This document shows, one piece after another, positions 25,457 through 33,083 of a stretch of DNA of 33,083 nucleotides. Position numbers and translations under genes: made by a program. Source of the DNA: DASPLX01 sp035627375. GTDB lineage: Bacteria; Pseudomonadota; Gammaproteobacteria; Burkholderiales; Burkholderiaceae_D. The notes under the pieces are model-generated. The model saw only the letters and a list, made by a program, of their open reading frames with translations, was not told where the DNA came from and made no database searches. The first letter of the stretch is position 1. Each line of letters starts with the position of its first letter. The stretch lies in NCBI GenBank assembly GCA_035627375.1, contig DASPLX010000018.1:1-33083 (forward strand), given 5' to 3'.

Positions 25457-26158
25457 CTAACGCCTCTTGCTCGCGGCTTGCGCCTTGCCGCGCTCCTCAG
25501 TTCCCGCAGCGCCCGAACCGTCTCCTGCCCGTGCCGCCAAGCTGGAGGCCTCGTCGGCCGCCGCCTCGATGCTTTCCGCCGCCGCCGTGGCCATTGCTTC
25601 GCCGGTGTCGATGCTGACGGAAGTCGCTTTCTGCATCGTATCGGCGGCCGACTCGGCCGCGCTGCCGAAGCTTGCGCGCGCCGCCTCCATGTTGCGGCTA
25701 GCCATCGAGCTTACTTCGCGAAAGGCGGTTTCCCATATGGAAAACATGCCTGTCACCGGGTTGAACATGGCGTCGTTCGCATGCTCCTGGGTCGATCTTG
25801 CCTGTGCCGCGGCATTGACATTCAGGGCCGAACCGAACTGCTCGATGTAGTACTGCATCGACTTGCCCATCTCGCTCTGAATCTCCGCGAAAACGCGTAT
25901 CAGTTCCCGCTGATAATTCATCGCATTGTCCGGCCTGCGTGAAAGGAAAGTGGTCTGCAGATCGACGATGCTGCCGGGATCGCGGGTCGCGACCACCGCC
26001 TGGGCGAAATTCAATTGATCGGTGACGGCTCGATGCGCCGCGTCGATCACAACGCGGTCGATCCGTTCCGTCCCCGAAAAAACCACGTCGGCGAGCCGCC
26101 GTGAAGCTTCCAGTTGCGTCTGGCACATGTCCATGATCGGATTCAATGCACTTGGCAT
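25457..26158 (-). CDS. phaP: Phasin family protein (PHA granule-associated)
   Basis: This 233-residue protein begins MPSALNPIMDMCQTQLEASRRLADVVFSGTERIDRVVIDA. That helical N-terminus and the absence of signal or membrane segments fit Phasin_2 proteins, which coat polyhydroxyalkanoate granules. The C-terminus is Ala/Glu/Ser-rich and ends in a basic KAQAASKRR tail. The start is fixed by AGGAGA 7 nt before ATG 26158; the longer upstream frame is part of the intergenic region. The acetoacetyl-CoA reductase gene lies upstream on the same strand, supporting a role in PHB storage, but a palindromic element separates them. No PHA synthase or thiolase gene is in the window. Confidence 0.88.
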   Translation of the reverse strand: MPSALNPIMDMCQTQLEASRRLADVVFSGTERIDRVVIDAAHRAVTDQLNFAQAVVATRDPGSIVDLQTTFLSRRPDNAMNYQRELIRVFAEIQSEMGKSMQYYIEQFGSALNVNAAAQARSTQEHANDAMFNPVTGMFSIWETAFREVSSMASRNMEAARASFGSAAESAADTMQKATSVSIDTGEAMATAAAESIEAAADEASSLAARAGDGSGAAGTEERGKAQAASKRR

Positions 26159-26207
26159 AATTGCTCTCCTGGGAAAATGAAATAGATAAGATGCTGCCGG
26201 ACCACTA

Positions 26208-26264
26208 GAGCCTGTTATGAACTGTCCGCGGAGCGATGCTCCGAAAACGGTCCATAACAGGCTC
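26208..26264. repeat. 57-bp nested palindromic element between phaB and phasin genes
   Basis: The outer arms (gagcctgttatgaac and its near-complement ending at 26264, one mismatch) enclose an inner perfect hairpin cggagc-gat-gctccg (26229-26243). No T-run follows on either strand, so it is not a standard intrinsic terminator. The outer arms share the gagcctgtt start with the ends of the 388-bp element at 18258-18645, suggesting a small mobile repeat or IS-end relic. Confidence 0.65.
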
Positions 26265-26401
26265 AAATCATCGTTGCGCGCGAAACGGCAACCTCTTCCG
26301 TCCCGCTCGCGCCGCTGGCCTTTTGAGACACACAAAGCGAGGAAGCGTTCGCAGCCGCCCTACATGCTGTTCGTGCGCCTCAAACATTGCCGAATTCCCC
26401 A

Positions 26402-27148
26402 TCAATACATGTGCTGCCCGCCGTTGATCGCGATATTGGCGCCGGTAATGAATCCCGCCTCGTCCGAAGCCAAGTAAGCGACCAGGCCCGCCACCTCGTC
26501 CGGCTCGCCCAGCCTTCCGATGGGAATCTCGGGAAGGATTTTCGTCTCGAGCACGTCCTGCGGCACCTTGGTCACCATCTTGGTACGCAGATACCCGGGA
26601 GACACCGTATTGACCGTGATGCCCTTGCGCGCGAGTTCGAGCGCGAGGGCCTTGGTGAACCCATGCACGCCCGCCTTCGCCGCAGCATAGTTCACCTGTC
26701 CGAACGCTCCTTTCTGTCCATTGACCGAGGAAATATTGATGATGCGCCCCCAGCCGGTCTCGAGCATGCCGTCGAGCACCTGGCGCGTCATGTTGAACAC
26801 GCTGTCGAGATTGGTATGCGTCACCTCGGCCCAATCCTCCAGCTTCATTTTCTTGAACGTGCTATCGCGCGTGATGCCGGCATTGTTCACCAGCACGTCG
26901 ATGCGTCCGAGATCTCCGACGATCTTGCGCACGCCGTTCACGCAGGAATCGAACTGCGTGACATCGACCATGCAACTGTAAAAGTCGAAGCCTGTGCTCT
27001 TCTGCGCCTGCACCCATTCCCGCGCATGCGCGTTCCCTGGAGAGTAGGTCGCCGCCACTCGAAAACCGGCTCGCGCCAGGCGATGGCAGATCGCCTCGCC
27101 GAGTCCGCCCATGCCCCCTGTCACCACCGCCACTCTTTGCCCATCCAT
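26402..27148 (-). CDS. phaB: Acetoacetyl-CoA reductase (SDR family, PhaB)
   Basis: This 248-residue short-chain dehydrogenase reduces acetoacetyl-CoA to (R)-3-hydroxybutyryl-CoA with NADPH, the second step of polyhydroxybutyrate synthesis. The N-terminal cofactor motif TGGMGGLG, NNAG, and the catalytic Ser and Tyr-x3-Lys in INISSVNGQKGAFGQVNYAAAKAG are all present. The substrate-region sequence NAGITRDSTFKKM and the end ANIAINGGQHMY are typical of PhaB rather than FabG. The start is fixed by GGAGG 7 nt before ATG 27148. The phasin gene follows on the same strand after about 240 bp. The gene diverges from the S9 peptidase gene. Confidence 0.94.
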   Translation of the reverse strand: MDGQRVAVVTGGMGGLGEAICHRLARAGFRVAATYSPGNAHAREWVQAQKSTGFDFYSCMVDVTQFDSCVNGVRKIVGDLGRIDVLVNNAGITRDSTFKKMKLEDWAEVTHTNLDSVFNMTRQVLDGMLETGWGRIINISSVNGQKGAFGQVNYAAAKAGVHGFTKALALELARKGITVNTVSPGYLRTKMVTKVPQDVLETKILPEIPIGRLGEPDEVAGLVAYLASDEAGFITGANIAINGGQHMY

Positions 27149-27419
27149 ATGCCTGCCTCCGTTTATCCGAGTTCGAGATGATTCCCTGCATGCGAACCGT
27201 GCACAGGCTGCGCTGCGTTTTTTCTCGCGGCCTCGAGTCGAGTTGCGCATGCCGCGATGACGAACGAATCTATCAAGGAACCCCGAAGACCATTTGGATG
27301 TACCGCAAGCCGGGAAGTTCTTCCGGAGAAGAGACAATGCGGGCGAGCGAACGCCGGCTCGCGGGAAGGGGCCGGACGTAGGCTACAATCGCTGCGGGTC
27401 AACTCACCTGGAACACATA

Positions 27420-29423
27420 ATGACAAAACCGATCACCCTTTCCCTACGCGTCGGAGCGCTGACACTCGCCCTGGCGGCGTTCTATGCGGGCGGCATCACC
27501 CATGCCGCGGCGCAGGAAAAAATCGTTCAGCCGAACGAGCACCTGACCGTCGAAGGCATACCGCCGATCACCGAAGCTTTGGCCAAGCGCGCGGCGCTCT
27601 ATAACGACTTCCGCCCGCGCGCCATCGTCGACTGGCATCCGACGAAGCGCGAGATGCTGGTGGCGGTCCGCACCAAGGGCTCGACCACGCAGATACATCT
27701 GCTGAAGAAGCCGCTCGGCGAACTGGAACAGTTGACCGATTTCTCCGATCCGGTGAAGAACGCCCGCTACGAACCGAAGAACGGCGCCTATTTCGTGTTC
27801 GAGAAGGACGAAAGCGGCACCGAGGCGAACCAGCTGTACCGCTTCGACTTCGACACGCGCAAGGTGACCCTGCTGACCGATCCCAAGGAAAAGCACGCGA
27901 TGGGCGAATGGAACCGCGCCGGTACGCGCATGGTGATGAGTTCCACGCAGCTCGACAAGACCGCCGGCGCCGGACGCCGGACCGACGTCACGACGGACGT
28001 CTATATCCTCGATCCGCTGCGTCCGGAAGAGAAGAAGAAAATCGCCTCCCTGCCGGGCGGCGGCTGGGGCGCTTTCAAGTGGTCCGCCGACGACGGCAAG
28101 CTGGCCGCCATGAACTACAAGTCGGCCAATGAAAGCCACATCTGGCTGATCGATATCGCGACCGGCGAGCGCCGCCATGTGCTGCCGCCCACCGACAAGC
28201 CGGACGCCCCGGTGTCCTATCGCGACCTGCATTTCAGCCGCGACGGCAAGCACCTGTTCGTCACCTCCGACGGCGACGACGAATTCCAGCAGCTGGTCAA
28301 GGTGGAACTGGCCGGCATGAAGCAGACCATCCTGTCCAAGCATATTCCGTGGGACATCGAGTATATCGAGCCGTCGAAACACAATGACCTGCTTGCCGTG
28401 GCGGTCAACAACGACGGCCTGACCGAATTGCATATGTTCGACGGCGCGACGAACCGCGAGCTGGCACGCCCCAAGCTTCCGCTCGGAGACATCTCGCGCA
28501 TCAAATGGCGTTCCGGCGACGAACTTGCGATCGATCTCAACTCGGCGTACAGCCCGGGAGAGGTTTATACCCTGAACGTGAAAACCGGGAAGGTGGAGCA
28601 GTGGACGGCGCCGAAATCGGAGCTCGATACCAGCAAGTTCAGCGAGACCTCGATCATCCGCTGGAAGAGCTTCGATCAACGTACGATCAGCGGCCTGATC
28701 ACGAAGCCGGGACCGCAGTTCAAGGGCCCGCGACCGGTGGTCGTGCTGATCCACGGCGGCCCCGAAGCCCAGGCGACGATCGGCTTCCTGGGCCGCTACA
28801 ATTATCTCGTCAACGAACTCGGCGTCACGCTGATCCAACCCAACGTGCGCGGCTCCAAGGGCTACGGCAAGACCTTCCTCAAGCTCGACAACGGCTACCA
28901 ACGCGAGGATTCGGTCAAGGACATCGGTGCGCTGTTCGATTGGATCGCCAAACAGCCCGATCTGGATTCCAAGCGCGTGATGGTCATGGGCGGCAGCTAC
29001 GGCGGTTATATGAGCCTGGCGGTATCGACACACTATGCCGATCGCATCGTCGGTGCAATCGACGTGGTCGGGATTTCCAATTTCATCACTTTCCTGGAAC
29101 GCACCGAGACCTATCGCCGCGACCTGCGCCGCGTCGAATACGGCGACGAGCGGGATCCGAAGATGCACGAATTCCTCACCCGCATCTCGCCGTTGAACAA
29201 TGCCGAGAAGATCAAGAAGCCGTTGTTCGTGGTGCAAGGCAAGAACGATCCGCGCGTCCCGCTGTTCGAGGCCGAACAGATCGTCGCCCGCGTACGCAAG
29301 AACAATACGCCGGTGTGGTATCTGATGGCCGACAACGAAGGCCACGGCTTCGCGCGCAAGCCGAACGCCGATTACTACTTCTTCTCGGTCGTGCGTTTTG
29401 TCGAAGAGTACCTGCTGAAGTAA
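27420..29423 (+). CDS. Exported S9 family prolyl oligopeptidase-type peptidase
   Basis: This 667-residue serine peptidase has a signal peptide (MTKPITLSLRVGALTLALAAFYAGGITHAAA), so it should act in the periplasm. The middle part (about 60-400) has WD/beta-propeller-like repeats (DIATGERRHVLPPTDKPDAP, FSRDGKHLFVTSDGDDEFQ) that gate access of peptides. The C-terminal alpha/beta-hydrolase domain contains the catalytic Ser526 in GGSYGGYM, Asp610 in QGKNDPRVP and His642 in NEGHGF. This layout matches the acylaminoacyl-peptidase/dipeptidyl-peptidase branch of family S9. The ATG at 27420 was chosen because the signal peptide starts there. It is followed by a strong terminator and stands alone. Confidence 0.93.
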   Translation: MTKPITLSLRVGALTLALAAFYAGGITHAAAQEKIVQPNEHLTVEGIPPITEALAKRAALYNDFRPRAIVDWHPTKREMLVAVRTKGSTTQIHLLKKPLGELEQLTDFSDPVKNARYEPKNGAYFVFEKDESGTEANQLYRFDFDTRKVTLLTDPKEKHAMGEWNRAGTRMVMSSTQLDKTAGAGRRTDVTTDVYILDPLRPEEKKKIASLPGGGWGAFKWSADDGKLAAMNYKSANESHIWLIDIATGERRHVLPPTDKPDAPVSYRDLHFSRDGKHLFVTSDGDDEFQQLVKVELAGMKQTILSKHIPWDIEYIEPSKHNDLLAVAVNNDGLTELHMFDGATNRELARPKLPLGDISRIKWRSGDELAIDLNSAYSPGEVYTLNVKTGKVEQWTAPKSELDTSKFSETSIIRWKSFDQRTISGLITKPGPQFKGPRPVVVLIHGGPEAQATIGFLGRYNYLVNELGVTLIQPNVRGSKGYGKTFLKLDNGYQREDSVKDIGALFDWIAKQPDLDSKRVMVMGGSYGGYMSLAVSTHYADRIVGAIDVVGISNFITFLERTETYRRDLRRVEYGDERDPKMHEFLTRISPLNNAEKIKKPLFVVQGKNDPRVPLFEAEQIVARVRKNNTPVWYLMADNEGHGFARKPNADYYFFSVVRFVEEYLLK

Positions 29424-29460
29424 ACCGTTTGCCGTTCCGGCGCGAACGGCGGTAACAAAC

Positions 29461-29495
29461 AAAACGCCGGGCGACCTGCCCGGCGTTTTTGTTTT
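29461..29495 (+). terminator. Intrinsic terminator after the S9 peptidase gene
   Basis: A 12-bp stem (aaaacgccgggc with gcccggcgtttt, loop gacct) is followed by a T-rich run. It also lies just beyond the 3' end of the convergent aminopeptidase gene and has T-runs on both strands, so it can serve both genes. Confidence 0.9.
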
Positions 29496-29514
29496 TGGAC
29501 GGCCGCTCAGTGCG

Positions 29515-32172
29515 TCATTTCGCCGCCGCCAGGAAGCGCTTCAGGCGCTCTTGCTGCACCGATTGGCTCGCCAGGCAAATATCGATGGTCTCCAGCGCCT
29601 GCGCAAGATTGCGCGCGCCGCCCTTCAGCCCGGCGATGCGCCCGCCGAAGAATTGCTGGAGCGCGCTACGGTCCTGCGCCGAGCACAGGCTCTTGCCCCA
29701 GTGGGCGAACCTGGCGCCGTAGTGCTCCGGCAGGCGCGCCGCCAGCGCATCGTAGCGCTCGCGAATGAAAGCATGCACCGCGGGCGCATGACGCGGGACC
29801 TTGGAAGCCGCATCGAGGATCTCCGCCGCTTCGCGGATGTCGAAGCGCTCCGACAGCGTCAGCTCGAACGCCCGCTGCCGCAGACGGGGATTTTCGAAAG
29901 CGCCGAGCGCCGAGAACATCTCGTGGCGCAGCCCGGCATCGCGTGACGCCGATACCGCCGCCGCCAGCGCATCGAACACCGTCTCGTCACCGCTGAATGC
30001 CGCTGTCTGCAGGATCGGGCCGAGCATGGCGCCGACCGGCGGCTTGTCCTTGTTCGCGAGCCATTTCATGGCCAGTGCGCGCGCTTCGGCACGCAGCTTC
30101 CTGTCCGCGCCCTTGCTCGCGACCAGCGGCAGCAAGACCTTGCGCAACGACCGGGTGGCGTCGGATTCGCTTTCGCGTGGCAGCCAGCCGAGCTGCGCCG
30201 CGCGCGCGCCGAAATGGCGCGCGATCCAGCGCGCCAGCTTCGAGCGTTCCGTCGCGGACAGCCATTCGGTGCGGATGCCGTCGACCGCGTCGACGGCCGC
30301 CTTCACGACCTCCGGCCGCGGATCGCGGGCGTAGCGCGCCGCCATGTCCATCACTCGATCGATCGGAAAAGACGCGGACTCCGCCAGCAAATGCAGATCC
30401 GCCGCCAGCGCCGCCGCTTCCGAACCGCTCAGCTTCCGGTACGGCAACTGCAGCACCAGGGACGCATCCGGCGCCGGCAGGAAGTAGCCGGTGCCGGCCG
30501 GATTCGCGAGCAGCCACCCCGGGCAGGCCGCGGCATCCGGCAACGGCCATTCTGCCTCCTTGGAAGACAACAGCATGCATTGCGGACGGTCCGACTTCTG
30601 GCCTTCGTAGCGCACGCATACCGGAATCGTCCACGATTGCGCCGGTCCGGCCTCCGGTTTGGCCGGCAGGAAGCGCTCCTGGGTCAGGCGCAGGGTAGGC
30701 TTGCCCTCGCATTGCAAGGTCATGCCGACGCGCGGCACGCCCGGCTGTTCGACGAAGCTCGAAAAGCCTTTCGCCAGTTTCGGATCCAACTCGGACAGGG
30801 CGGCGAAGAAGTCCTCGGCGGTCGCGTTGCCGTATTCATGGCGGTTGATATAACGTCGCACGCCGTCGCGGAAGGCTTCTTCGCCGAGCCAGGTCTCGAA
30901 CATCGTCAGCACCGCGCCGCCCTTGCTGTAGGTGATGCCGTCGAAGGCGTTGGCGAGATCGTCCGGCACGTTGATCGGCTGGCGCACCTGGCGGGCCGAC
31001 GCCAGGCGGTCGATGTGCATCGCGTGCGCGCGCTCCCGCTTGCGGTGGGCTTCGGTGTCCCACTCGGGTTTGAATTGCTTGATCGTCTTGCGCGCCATCC
31101 AGGTCGCGAACGATTCGTTGAGCCAGAGATCGTTCCACCACTGCATCGTGACCAGGTCGCCGAACCATTGATGCGCGAGCTCGTGGGCCGCGATCGATGC
31201 GTAGCGTTGTTGGAAGCGTTCGTTGTTGCGTTCCGGCGTCGCCAGCATGGTGTTGGCGTTATAGGTGATCAGCCCCGCATTTTCCATCGCGCTGAAGCTG
31301 ACGGTGACCGGGATGACGAGGCTGTCGAGCTTGGCGAACGGATAGGGGCGGCCGAAGTAGTCCTCGAGCAGGGCCAGCAGTTGCGGCGTTACCTTGACCG
31401 CGTACTCCGCTTCGGCGCCGCGGTCTTTCGGGGTGATATAACGCATGCGGGTTTGATTCCGCCCCGCGAAGCCCCCGTCGACCACGTCGAACGGACCGAC
31501 ACCGAGCGCGATGAGATAGCTCGGCAGCGGCGCCGTCGGCGCAAAGCGCACGCGCTTCATGTCGGCGCCCACGTCTTCGACGCCGGTTTCCGGCATGTTG
31601 GACACGGCGACATGGTCGCGTCTCACCGTCAGGGCCAGCGTCCAGGGCGTTTTCCAATGCGGCTCGTCGAAGCACGGGAATGCCTGACGCGCATGCAATG
31701 CCTCGAACTGGCTGAACACATACCAGCCCCCGCCGTCGCGCTGTTTGAACAAGCCACGCGTCTCGGTGCGCGACAAGACGCCGCTGTATTCGAACACCAG
31801 GCGCGCACGGCCGGCGGCGGCCTTGGCCGGGAGGCGCAAACCGACGAAGTCGTCGTCGCCCGGCACGATCTCGACATTCGTCGTAATGCCGCCGGCGGTC
31901 ATGCTCGCTTGCCTGATATCGAGGCGGCTGGCGTTGATCCAATAAAAATCCTGTTCGCGCGCGATCTCGATATCGATTGCAATGCGGCCTTCGAACTTAT
32001 CGCGCTCCGGCACGATGGTCAGCTCGGCGTCGTAGGCGAGCGGTTTGACGGCATCTCCGAGCCGCATCGCGGGCGGAGTCGGAACTGGGGCGGCATGGGT
32101 AGCCAAGGCAATCAGGTAAGTCGCGAACAGCATCACGGCGTTGGCGACATGTCGGCAGAACAATCGTCTCAT
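29515..32172 (-). CDS. Exported M1 family zinc aminopeptidase
   Basis: This 885-residue metallopeptidase removes N-terminal residues from peptides. The N-terminus is a signal peptide (MRRLFCRHVANAVMLFATYLIALATHAAP), so the enzyme should be periplasmic. The M1 layout is clear: an N-terminal beta domain (to about 230), the substrate-anchoring motif SAMEN (in place of the usual GAMEN), and the zinc site HELAH (His330, His334) with Glu353 in WLNESFA 18 residues later. A long helical ERAP1-like C-terminal domain follows (from about 560). The catalytic Glu331 is in place. ATG 32172 was chosen because the signal peptide begins there, with GGAAG close upstream; the longer frame to 32301 lacks support. 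It is convergent with the S9 peptidase gene. Confidence 0.93.
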   Translation of the reverse strand: MRRLFCRHVANAVMLFATYLIALATHAAPVPTPPAMRLGDAVKPLAYDAELTIVPERDKFEGRIAIDIEIAREQDFYWINASRLDIRQASMTAGGITTNVEIVPGDDDFVGLRLPAKAAAGRARLVFEYSGVLSRTETRGLFKQRDGGGWYVFSQFEALHARQAFPCFDEPHWKTPWTLALTVRRDHVAVSNMPETGVEDVGADMKRVRFAPTAPLPSYLIALGVGPFDVVDGGFAGRNQTRMRYITPKDRGAEAEYAVKVTPQLLALLEDYFGRPYPFAKLDSLVIPVTVSFSAMENAGLITYNANTMLATPERNNERFQQRYASIAAHELAHQWFGDLVTMQWWNDLWLNESFATWMARKTIKQFKPEWDTEAHRKRERAHAMHIDRLASARQVRQPINVPDDLANAFDGITYSKGGAVLTMFETWLGEEAFRDGVRRYINRHEYGNATAEDFFAALSELDPKLAKGFSSFVEQPGVPRVGMTLQCEGKPTLRLTQERFLPAKPEAGPAQSWTIPVCVRYEGQKSDRPQCMLLSSKEAEWPLPDAAACPGWLLANPAGTGYFLPAPDASLVLQLPYRKLSGSEAAALAADLHLLAESASFPIDRVMDMAARYARDPRPEVVKAAVDAVDGIRTEWLSATERSKLARWIARHFGARAAQLGWLPRESESDATRSLRKVLLPLVASKGADRKLRAEARALAMKWLANKDKPPVGAMLGPILQTAAFSGDETVFDALAAAVSASRDAGLRHEMFSALGAFENPRLRQRAFELTLSERFDIREAAEILDAASKVPRHAPAVHAFIRERYDALAARLPEHYGARFAHWGKSLCSAQDRSALQQFFGGRIAGLKGGARNLAQALETIDICLASQSVQQERLKRFLAAAK

Positions 32173-32425
32173 CTTGCTTCCGGTTGGGAGTGGAGGGAAT
32201 CCGGATACGTGTCGTTCCGGGCCGGGCGCGGAAGATTTTAGCAAAGTATCAATTCCGTCGTCGGCGGCGGCAAACACGCTGGCGAACCGGCGAAAGGTCA
32301 AACCGCCCGGTCCCGCTTTTTCGACGTCTGTCCCGCCGATTGTGCAAATTGTCGCAATCCGTTGGCGTCACGCGAAGCGTTTCCCTACAGTGCCATCATC
32401 GCAAACCGCATTGAAAGGAACCGAC

Positions 32426-32641
32426 ATGAAAACCTCTCGCCTGCTTCCCGCTTTCGCGCTTGCTCTTGCGCTCGCCGCCCCTGCCATCGCTGCGCCGGAA
32501 GCTCCTCATGACAAAACCTCCGCAGTGGTGGTCATCACCGCAAAACGACTCGGCGCAGCCGAAAAGCTCAAGATGTCGCTGAGCGACGTCGGCCAGCGCG
32601 CAAAAAGCCTGTTCGCAGGCGCCTTGACGTTAAAATCCTAG
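32426..32641 (+). CDS. Small exported hypothetical protein
   Basis: This 71-residue product starts with a clear signal peptide (MKTSRLLPAFALALALAAPAIAA), leaving about 48 mature residues that are Lys/Ala-rich and lack Cys. AAAGGAA lies 5-6 nt upstream of the ATG, which fixes the start inside a longer open frame. The gene diverges from the aminopeptidase gene with about 250 bp between starts. No family is recognised. The size, signal and ribosome binding site make it a credible gene, but the function is unknown. Confidence 0.65.
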   Translation: MKTSRLLPAFALALALAAPAIAAPEAPHDKTSAVVVITAKRLGAAEKLKMSLSDVGQRAKSLFAGALTLKS

Positions 32642-32725
32642 GCCCCGGTTTCCGGCCTCAGGTAACGACAACGGCATTCGCCCGTCCAGAACCAGAACAA
32701 CCTGCAACTCGATCGATCCAATTCC

Positions 32726-33083
32726 ATGAATCCGAATCTCGTGCGCAATCTCAAGGACATTTCCTCAAGCACCATCACGTGGCTGGGACGCGCGTTCGAC
32801 GCGATCGCCGACTGGGTAACCCAGCTCTCGTGGCGGAAATTCATCCTGTTCGCCATCGTCGTGATGATCGCTGGCAGCCTGATGAACGACGCGCTGTTCG
32901 AGCAGCATGTCGTGGTCGTCGGCAAGAAGACGGATCGGCATCGCGACCACGCCAAATCGTTCGCCGACGGCGAGACGGATATTCAGATCGACAGCACCGG
33001 CATCCATATCCGGAAGACACCGCGCGCCGCGCCCGAGAACGACGAGCAGCGGAGCGCGGGCGACAAGGACACCGCTCCGCTCC
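32726..33083 (+). CDS. Single-pass membrane protein, 3' end outside window
   Basis: From ATG 32726 the frame stays open to the last base of the window (at least 119 codons). It encodes MNPNLVRNLKDISSSTITWLG, then a transmembrane helix (about residues 42-58, FILFAIVVMIAGSL), then a charged, His/Asp/Lys-rich region (KKTDRHRDHAKSFADGETD). The last visible part is polar and low-complexity. No recognisable domain is within view. The spacing of 84 nt from the small exported gene leaves open whether they are co-transcribed. Codon usage matches surrounding genes. Confidence 0.7.
   Translation, partial: MNPNLVRNLKDISSSTITWLGRAFDAIADWVTQLSWRKFILFAIVVMIAGSLMNDALFEQHVVVVGKKTDRHRDHAKSFADGETDIQIDSTGIHIRKTPRAAPENDEQRSAGDKDTAPL

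Noticed and set aside
27444..29462. A 672-codon minus-strand frame opposite the S9 peptidase gene
   Set aside because: The plus strand encodes a complete peptidase with its catalytic triad. The antisense frame matches no family and overlaps the terminator.
30214..32241. A 675-codon plus-strand frame opposite the M1 aminopeptidase gene
   Set aside because: It is a shadow of the aminopeptidase gene, Arg/His-rich with no recognisable domain or ribosome binding site.

Overview
The window looks like a chromosomal accessory segment of a high-GC betaproteobacterium, probably Burkholderiales and perhaps Oxalobacteraceae-like. The grounds are a short KYRDPATGQTWSGRGRAPAWI-type H-NS protein, a PHA-granule pair (acetoacetyl-CoA reductase and phasin), a DUF2721 protein, IS66, and a Bordetella/Burkholderia-style FhaC/FhaB two-partner secretion locus. 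The taxonomic placement is inference. No rRNA, tRNA or CRISPR array was recognised.

Region 1 (1-2235). This holds the 3' part of an IS66 transposase gene and the right end of that IS. The IS lies flush against a 195-bp copy of an internal piece of the downstream haemagglutinin gene, which carries its own stop codon. A lipoprotein gene follows, overlapping the end of the haemagglutinin gene.

Region 2 (2222-17651, minus strand). This is a two-partner secretion operon: an FhaC/ShlB-type outer-membrane transporter, then a giant FhaB/CdiA-type exoprotein. The exoprotein frame would be 4580 codons long but is interrupted by one in-frame TAG at 5276-5278, most simply a CAG-to-TAG change. The exoprotein tip lies in visibly more A/T-rich DNA and has a GHSRG nucleophile elbow with plausible Asp and His partners, so it looks like an alpha/beta-hydrolase (lipase-like) effector. 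The overlapping lipoprotein gene is the natural candidate for its immunity protein. This contact-dependent-inhibition-like lipase/lipoprotein pair is the most interesting system in the window.

Region 3 (17652-19026). A very A/T-rich divergent promoter region separates fhaC from an H-NS-family gene. A 388-bp element with terminal inverted repeats starts at the base after the H-NS stop codon.

Region 4 (19027-25351). This is a signalling block: a membrane-anchored hypothetical protein, a REC-EAL response regulator, a small CxxC protein, a DUF2721 membrane protein, a NarX-type PAS sensor kinase overlapping a LuxR-type response regulator, and a Crp/Fnr-family regulator. The kinase has Tyr where the phospho-accepting His should be. 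A perfect TAGGAATATTCCTA-type palindrome lies between the response regulator and the Crp/Fnr gene.

Region 5 (25371-33083). A bidirectional terminator separates the Crp/Fnr gene from the convergent phasin gene. Next come an acetoacetyl-CoA reductase gene, an exported S9 prolyl-oligopeptidase-type peptidase with a strong terminator, an exported M1 zinc aminopeptidase, a small exported peptide, and the start of a single-pass membrane protein that runs off the window.
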